In this document: positions 33,920-39,777 of the stretch, piece after piece | Layout: each line of letters starts with the position of its first letter | How positions within the stretch are numbered: the stretch's first letter is position 1 | Assembly (NCBI GenBank): GCA_009995365.1 | Contig: JAACPR010000006.1 | Span: forward strand, 1 to 39,777 | Source: Candidatus Parcubacteria bacterium | GTDB taxonomy: Bacteria; Patescibacteriota; Minisyncoccia; Phycocordibacterales; JAACPR01 | Direction of reading: 5' to 3' | Length of the DNA: 39,777 nucleotides | Position numbers and translations under genes: made by a program | The notes under the pieces: generated by a model | Database searches by the model: none | Seen by the model: the letters and a program-made list of their open reading frames with translations, nothing else | What the model was told of the DNA's origin: nothing

Positions 33920-36900
33920 TTACCGATTGATCTTCACAACAAACTTCATATTATCAATATCGATATCTTTTCCGTCGTCAATCATGTCAGCGAAATCTAG
34001 TTCACTAGAATTTGTAATTTTTTGGATGTATTTTGCAAATTGCTTTATTAATTCTGGCTTGTCAGTTTTGATTTTTATACGAATTTTGTCACCCGGATTT
34101 AATTTTATTTCCTTACGATAATTTTGAATAAAACGGACAAGCTCACGGACATTTCCCTCTTGGCGTAGCTCTGGTGTAATTTCTGTATCCAACTTTATCT
34201 CTCTCTCTTTTAGACTCTCATCAAAAACAACTTCTTTAACGTTTATTTCATCAGCAACAATACTCTTCATTTGCTCATCAAGCTCTACACCGATTGAAAC
34301 TTTTTGGAGAGGTTGGCGAACTTTTATTCCAGCTTTATCACGCGCTTCTAGTGAGTTAGCTACGACGATGCGAACTTTTTTCATTTTTTCCAAGACATCA
34401 TCATCTGGTTTTTGGAAAGCTGTCCAAGATTCCAAGTGAACGGACTTTTCATCATTTTTAAAATTAAAGCCAGTCATTTTTTGATAAACAGTTTCAGACA
34501 AGAAAGGCATAAACGGTGCAGACATCTTTGCGAACTCTAAAATCACAAAAGACAATGTCGCTAAAGCGCTCTCTTTGTCTTGAAGTTTTTCTTTGTTCAA
34601 TTGCTCCCCCTTGAATCTATCTCTCGAACGACGCAAATACCATGTAGATAAATCATCAACAAAATCAAAGAAAGGTCTACAAGCTGAATCAAGCTTGTAA
34701 CTTTCCAAATTCTCGGTAGTTTCTTTCAAAGTCTCGTCGAAACGAGCCAAAATCCACTTATCCAAAACATTTTCTGAATCAGGACGATCAAAATTTTCGA
34801 CTGGTGAATTTTCATCTGGCAATTCTGGATCCTTATCAAAAATTGAATCTTTATAAAGGTCGTAGAAAGAGATGACATTTATAAATCTTTGAATGATTTT
34901 CTTTTGAACTTCGTCGACCCCTTTTTCGGTAAAGCTTAGTGGCTCCGCCTGAACAAGTGGAGAAGAAATCAAATAGTAACGCATCGCATCAGCACTATAT
35001 TTGTCGATTATCAACATTGGATCTGGATAGTTATTCATACTCTTTGACATTTTCTGACCGTCTTCAGCCAGGACAAGTCCATTTGCTATAACATTTTTAT
35101 AAGGAGCCTTTCCAAATAAAGCAGTATTAAGAGCAAGCAAAGTATAGAACCAGCCACGAGTTTGATCTAATCCTTCGGCAATGAAATCAGCCGGGAATCT
35201 CTGTGAAGATTTCAAAAATCCGCCCGGTGACATTTTCTTTTCGGGATTTTTCTCAAAAGGATAATGAGGAACAGTAAAAGGCATTGAGCCGGAATCAACC
35301 CAGCCATCAAAAATGTCTTGGATTCGATGCATTTCTTTTCCATTTTTATCGAAAGTAATTTCATCAATATATGGACGATGCAGGTCTAGAATATAATCAT
35401 CGTCATGAGGTAATTCAGCAAAATCATATTTTGCAAAATGTCCTGTTGGAACAAAGTCATGTTCGTATTCTTTTAAATCTGCCATCTTTTGATTATCTAG
35501 TCCGTCCTTAACAGCCATAAAAGCCCAAGCAGGATATTCGTGAGTTATAATCAAAATGTTTTTATTCTGATATTTTGAATTAACATCATAAATAAAGTCT
35601 CCAATCCTGCGACGAATATCAGCAATCGTTTCCCCACCCTCTGGAGCAATTTCAAATTTATCTAAAATGTTTTCAAAAAGTTTTCTATATTCATCGACAC
35701 TTTGACCATTTAAAACGCCAGTTTGAGTTTCAGTAATTCTTTCATCAACAATAATATCTTTTTCATTGAAGCCAATTTTTTGAGCAACAATTTCTGCTGT
35801 CTTTTTAGTCCTGAATAATGGAGAACAGAAAATCACATCAATATTTTTATCTTTCAGATTTTCCCCCATGTCTTCTGCTTGCCTTATTCCTGTTTCGGTT
35901 AAGTTTGAAATGACACTATCGTCAGCATTCAAAAAATGTTTGACGTTGTGATCAGCTTCTCCGTGACGAGCCAAGAAATAATTATTGGTAGACTTGGTTC
36001 TTTTTTTGATATCTCCGATTGAACCCAAGACTTCTACCTCAGAGCCGTCTTCTGATTTCCAAATTGGAATCGGAGTTCCCCAAAAGCGAGAGCGAGAAAC
36101 ACCCCAATCCTTTGAGTTTTTCAGCCAATTACCAAATCTCTTTTGACCAACCGCCTCTGGCACCCAATTAATTTTGTCATTAAGTGAAGACATTTTATCT
36201 TTGAAATCTGTCACTTTAATAAACCAAGATGAAAGAGCGTAGTTAAGAAGTGGGGCTTTTGTTCTATCGCAATGAGGATAGCTGTGAGTATATTTTTTCT
36301 TTGCAAAAAGTTTTCCTGTTGGAGCCAACAATTTCAAAACTTCAATATCAGTTTCTTGATGCTTGTTTGGTTCTTCGTCAGTTGCTTTTGGTTTAGCTTG
36401 GCGACCGACAAGTTCTGGAATATCTTCTTTGATTGAGCCATCAATATTTACATGTTGAACAAATGGCAGTTTTTCTTTTTGTCCAAGCACAAGGTCATCT
36501 TCACCGAAAGCGGGTGCAATGTGCACGATTCCAGTTCCATCTTCGGTGGTAACAAAATCAGCAGAATAAACTTTCCAACCATTTTGATGATTTTCTAATT
36601 CGGTTTGTTTTGAATAATGATCGAAAGCTGACTCATAGGCAAGTCCTACTAAATCTGCGCCAGAGATTTCTTCGATAATTTCATGTTCATAATTTTCGAA
36701 AACTTCTTCGGTTCGGTCTTTTGCGACAATCACTAAATCTTGTGCCTTTTCGTCATCAGAATTTTGATTGTTCGAATTTTTTGCAGAAACTTTTGCTTTT
36801 ACATAAGTAATTTCTGGATTAACTGCCAAAGCAACATTTCCAAACAAAGTCCATGGAGTTGTCGTCCACGCAATCAAGCTCGTTGGTTTATCGGTTTCTT

Positions 36901-37648
36901 TTTGTCCAACTTTGTCGCGCAATTGAAACTTTACATAAATAGAGATGTCGGTAATTTCTTTGTAGTTTTGGTTCACTTCGAAATTTGAAAGCGGTGTCTC
37001 GAGTGCAGGTGAGATATGCATTGAGCGAAAATTTTCATAAACAAGTCCCTTGTCATGAAGCCTTTTGAATCCCCACCAAACAGATTCCATGAAATTATTA
37101 TCCATGGTTGTATATTGATCTTCCATATCAACCCAGCGACCTGTTCTCGGGATTACTTCTTTCCAATCGGCGTCATAGCGAAAGACGCTCGCCTTGGCTG
37201 CTTTGTTGAAATTTTTAATACCGAAAGCTTCGATATCTTTTTTAGTATTTAAATTATTTTCTTTTTGAATAAGGCTTTCGATTGGAAGCCCGTGACAGTC
37301 CCACCCCCAACGACGCTCTACATGATAGCCTTGCATAGTTTTATATCGAGGAATTACATCTTTGATTGTTCCAGCCAATATGTGCCCATAGTGAGGCTTG
37401 CCCGTTGCAAAAGGAGGACCATCATAAAAAACGAATTCTCCCTGCGGCGATTCTTTGTTTAAAGATTTTTTAAAAGTTTCGTTATTTTGCCAAAAGCGAA
37501 GAACCCGCTCTTCTGCCTCGGCGTTTTGTGATTTAGTTTGTAAATTTTGTGCTGAATCTGTGGCAGAGTTTTGAGCCTGCGACTTTTGTTGAGCAATTTG
37601 CTCGGTTTTAGGTGAGAAATCAGCATCACCTTTTTTATCGTCAGTCAT
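33920..37648 (-). CDS. ileS: Isoleucyl-tRNA synthetase with inserted histidine-phosphatase (phosphoglycerate mutase-like) domain
   Basis: IleRS core FYDGPPFATGKPHYGHILAGTIKDVIPRYKTMQGYHVERRWGWDCHGLPIE, DQTRGWFYTLLALNTALFGKAPYKNVIANGLVLAEDGQKMSKSMNNYPDP; insert NYFLARHGEADHN..SPLFRTKKTAEIVA..ILIITHEYPAWAF. Confidence 0.97.
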   Translation of the reverse strand: MTDDKKGDADFSPKTEQIAQQKSQAQNSATDSAQNLQTKSQNAEAEERVLRFWQNNETFKKSLNKESPQGEFVFYDGPPFATGKPHYGHILAGTIKDVIPRYKTMQGYHVERRWGWDCHGLPIESLIQKENNLNTKKDIEAFGIKNFNKAAKASVFRYDADWKEVIPRTGRWVDMEDQYTTMDNNFMESVWWGFKRLHDKGLVYENFRSMHISPALETPLSNFEVNQNYKEITDISIYVKFQLRDKVGQKETDKPTSLIAWTTTPWTLFGNVALAVNPEITYVKAKVSAKNSNNQNSDDEKAQDLVIVAKDRTEEVFENYEHEIIEEISGADLVGLAYESAFDHYSKQTELENHQNGWKVYSADFVTTEDGTGIVHIAPAFGEDDLVLGQKEKLPFVQHVNIDGSIKEDIPELVGRQAKPKATDEEPNKHQETDIEVLKLLAPTGKLFAKKKYTHSYPHCDRTKAPLLNYALSSWFIKVTDFKDKMSSLNDKINWVPEAVGQKRFGNWLKNSKDWGVSRSRFWGTPIPIWKSEDGSEVEVLGSIGDIKKRTKSTNNYFLARHGEADHNVKHFLNADDSVISNLTETGIRQAEDMGENLKDKNIDVIFCSPLFRTKKTAEIVAQKIGFNEKDIIVDERITETQTGVLNGQSVDEYRKLFENILDKFEIAPEGGETIADIRRRIGDFIYDVNSKYQNKNILIITHEYPAWAFMAVKDGLDNQKMADLKEYEHDFVPTGHFAKYDFAELPHDDDYILDLHRPYIDEITFDKNGKEMHRIQDIFDGWVDSGSMPFTVPHYPFEKNPEKKMSPGGFLKSSQRFPADFIAEGLDQTRGWFYTLLALNTALFGKAPYKNVIANGLVLAEDGQKMSKSMNNYPDPMLIIDKYSADAMRYYLISSPLVQAEPLSFTEKGVDEVQKKIIQRFINVISFYDLYKDSIFDKDPELPDENSPVENFDRPDSENVLDKWILARFDETLKETTENLESYKLDSACRPFFDFVDDLSTWYLRRSRDRFKGEQLNKEKLQDKESALATLSFVILEFAKMSAPFMPFLSETVYQKMTGFNFKNDEKSVHLESWTAFQKPDDDVLEKMKKVRIVVANSLEARDKAGIKVRQPLQKVSIGVELDEQMKSIVADEINVKEVVFDESLKEREIKLDTEITPELRQEGNVRELVRFIQNYRKEIKLNPGDKIRIKIKTDKPELIKQFAKYIQKITNSSELDFADMIDDGKDIDIDNMKFVVKINR

Positions 37649-37707
37649 AATAGTGTTATCTTAGCACTTTTTTTGTTTTTTTGAAGTAAATAAATGAAGT
37701 AAGAAAA

Positions 37708-37735
37708 AAGCCGCGCACTTGATGTGCGCGGCTGA
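37708..37735. terminator. Strong hairpin, likely terminator of the 37755-38807 gene
   Basis: agccgcgcac-ttgat-gtgcgcggct; minus strand followed by TTTTTTCTTACTTC. Confidence 0.8.
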
Positions 37736-37754
37736 AATGTGCTGATATGAAAAC

Positions 37755-38807
37755 TTAGCCTTTGCCGGGAGGCGAATTCCACCCCGACTCTTCGAGGACT
37801 TCATACTCGAGTCGGAGATAGTATTCTCCTGGCTCAAGTTCAACCTTTAGGCCGTCATCTTTGTAGAAAACTTCTTCTTCGAAGCTGTCTCCTACTTTTT
37901 CCAGCCATCCTCGTTCTGGGGTGTGAACACTAACCAAATTAGGAGAACCTTTTAAGTTTTGATAAAGATAAGATTCCACCTTGAATGTAGTCGTCTCAGT
38001 CACCTTTAGGTAGTAAACCGGCGCAGTTCTCCGAACTCCGCTTTCGGTATACTCTGATGTATACCATTGGTCATATCGTCCACCACCATTGAGAGTCATT
38101 TCGCGATAGTTATCAATGGAAACCGATTTTTCTACCACGAAATCTTTTTCGGTTAGTCGATTTCCTGATTCTAGGTCGTAATTAAACTCTTGACCTTTTG
38201 AATCAATGAAAACGATTTCACCAAATTCGCCAGCATGTCGAGTTGGGAAATAAAATTCACCCATATGATGACCAACTTTTGTGGTCTGGGTGACATTCCC
38301 CCACTCATCACGAATGCGGATTTCAACATCTTCCACATCTCCTGGAGCATCTGGAATCGGCATTTTGATATTCTCTTGCAGAACAAGAGTAACCGGAACC
38401 AATTCGAAACTCCAAGAACCGTCATCATTTTTCGTAAGCTCAATTTTTTTTGAGCTTCCAGAAAAATAGGCAGTGTCATTGGACCCTCTAAGATAGACAT
38501 GGACCGTGATTTCCTCGTCTTCAGGACGAAGAGTCTCGACGTTGATTTCGTGGCTCATAATATCTTTAACGATTCCCTCAGGGCTTTCGCCCGAAAAGGT
38601 CCTTTCAATGTTGTCTCCATATTTTACGGAAACGAACATGTATCCCTGAGTCACCCGCTTGAGAGCATACTGTTTGATAGCTCCTTTAGAGTATGTCGGG
38701 ACCGACAGATCTTCAAAGGCCTCACCATCAACCGGCATGGCTGATAGAGAAACACTGATGAAAAGTGTAGCAACAAGGGCTACGAGAATTTGAAATGTGT
38801 TTTTCAT
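37755..38807 (-). CDS. Secreted hypothetical protein
   Basis: Signal peptide MKNTFQILVALVATLFISVSLSAMP; beta-rich remainder, no family recognised. Confidence 0.7.
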   Translation of the reverse strand: MKNTFQILVALVATLFISVSLSAMPVDGEAFEDLSVPTYSKGAIKQYALKRVTQGYMFVSVKYGDNIERTFSGESPEGIVKDIMSHEINVETLRPEDEEITVHVYLRGSNDTAYFSGSSKKIELTKNDDGSWSFELVPVTLVLQENIKMPIPDAPGDVEDVEIRIRDEWGNVTQTTKVGHHMGEFYFPTRHAGEFGEIVFIDSKGQEFNYDLESGNRLTEKDFVVEKSVSIDNYREMTLNGGGRYDQWYTSEYTESGVRRTAPVYYLKVTETTTFKVESYLYQNLKGSPNLVSVHTPERGWLEKVGDSFEEEVFYKDDGLKVELEPGEYYLRLEYEVLEESGWNSPPGKG

Positions 38808-38842
38808 TTTTTCCTTTCTTTTGTTTTTGTTTGATTTGAGAA

Positions 38843-39067
38843 TTATTCAATAGAAAGAGAAACTTTCCCTTTCACGAGCGTTGTTTGTTTTTTGGAAGCC
38901 TCACCAGTTTCAGATGAGACCTCTTTGATTTCCTCAATCGAGGAAAGTGAATTCGACGCAGGTAATTCTTTTACACCTGAATTATCGGAATGCTGAAACA
39001 AAAAAGTTCCAACAATAGCAAACGAAACGACTAAAAAGCCGACGAGTATGTATTTTTGTGTTTTCAT
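38843..39067 (-). CDS. Short N-terminally membrane-anchored protein
   Basis: MKTQKYILVGFLVVSFAIVGTFLFQH then a Ser/Glu-rich tail; sits directly upstream of the secreted protein gene. Confidence 0.55.
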   Translation of the reverse strand: MKTQKYILVGFLVVSFAIVGTFLFQHSDNSGVKELPASNSLSSIEEIKEVSSETGEASKKQTTLVKGKVSLSIE

Positions 39068-39166
39068 ATTCTATTGTAAAAAAGATGCCCAGAATTAGGC
39101 ATCCCATCCACCTATAATAATATCACGAATATACCAAAAGTCAACCTTACGCGCGTTTCACCTCCT

Positions 39167-39777
39167 CTACATCCTCTCCGGCACGCGAATTCCTAAAACT
39201 TTCAAAGCGTTGGCGATTGTATACTTCACAGCTTTGGCTAATGCGACTTTATACTCTTGGTTTTCAGAGTCATCTAAAATTTGAGTTGAAGCATAATAAG
39301 AATTAAACTCCCCTGCTAAATCAGTAACAAAAGTTACGATTTGCTGAGGCGCAACTTCTTCGTATGCTTTTTCGACAACTTCCGGAAAGCGATAAATTTT
39401 CTTTTCCAACACAGATTGACCAAATTTAAAATCATCACTACCCTCTGCAGAAAAATCACGAACAGAACCATCTTCGTTTCTCAAAATATCTACCGGCTTG
39501 ATTCCCTGCTTGCCCGCTTTATCTACAACTGACTTCGCTCGACTATAAGTGTATTGTAGATAAGGACCAGAATCTCCTTCAAAAGAAACAGAATTTTCAG
39601 GATCAAAAATAATATCTCGCCCAAGCGCATTTTTAAGAATTGAATATTTAATAGCCCCAATCGCTACATCGACTTTTACCTTTTTCGATTCATCCTCATC
39701 AAAATCACGATCAGCAATTTTCTCCTCGACCAGTTTTTCCATATCATTAATCAGTGATTCGCCAGTAATAACATTCC
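39167..39777 (-). CDS. argS: Arginyl-tRNA synthetase, C-terminal part (runs off the right edge)
   Basis: VDVAIGAIKYSILKNALGRDIIFDPENSVSFEGDSGPYLQYTYSRAKSVV..LAGEFNSYYASTQILDD..AKAVKYTIANALKVLGIRVPERM. Confidence 0.94.
   Translation of the reverse strand, partial: NVITGESLINDMEKLVEEKIADRDFDEDESKKVKVDVAIGAIKYSILKNALGRDIIFDPENSVSFEGDSGPYLQYTYSRAKSVVDKAGKQGIKPVDILRNEDGSVRDFSAEGSDDFKFGQSVLEKKIYRFPEVVEKAYEEVAPQQIVTFVTDLAGEFNSYYASTQILDDSENQEYKVALAKAVKYTIANALKVLGIRVPERM

Overview
The window looks chromosomal and AT-rich. The gene content and small, compact proteins suggest Candidate Phyla Radiation / Parcubacteria-type bacteria; that assignment is inference from family resemblance, not a search. Contents in order: the 5' part of a 23S rRNA (minus strand) with its own apparent promoter; an MscS-like TM-helix protein; a winged-helix regulator; an LTD/PKD surface protein; a tandem cassette array at about 4.16-7.02 kb; a large secreted peptidoglycan-binding-domain protein; a winged-helix protein with an unusual repetitive motif and leader; a RelBE-like TA pair; ftsK, recA and efp; rpsF/ssb/rpsR split by a HicA-type TA module; a glycosyltransferase/sulfotransferase cluster; tatD, metG, an AI-2E family transporter and an M16 protease; a second RelE-like TA; glyS; a DUF11-like membrane protein; recO; ileS with an embedded histidine-phosphatase domain; two small secreted/membrane proteins; and the C-terminal end of argS. 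The strongest candidate for an undescribed system is the array. It has four diverged PemK/MazF-like ORFs and one NYN-domain (LabA/DUF88) ORF, all on the minus strand and each preceded by the same repeat. Five of the six repeats carry a plus-strand TTGACA-N16-TANNAT promoter that fires into a short (about 50-85 nt) hairpin RNA ending in an intrinsic terminator at the 3' end of the next ORF. Three of these RNAs share a GAAA-capped hairpin with compensatory base changes. No protein antitoxin is visible, so an RNA-linked toxin/nuclease cassette array is a reasonable testable hypothesis.
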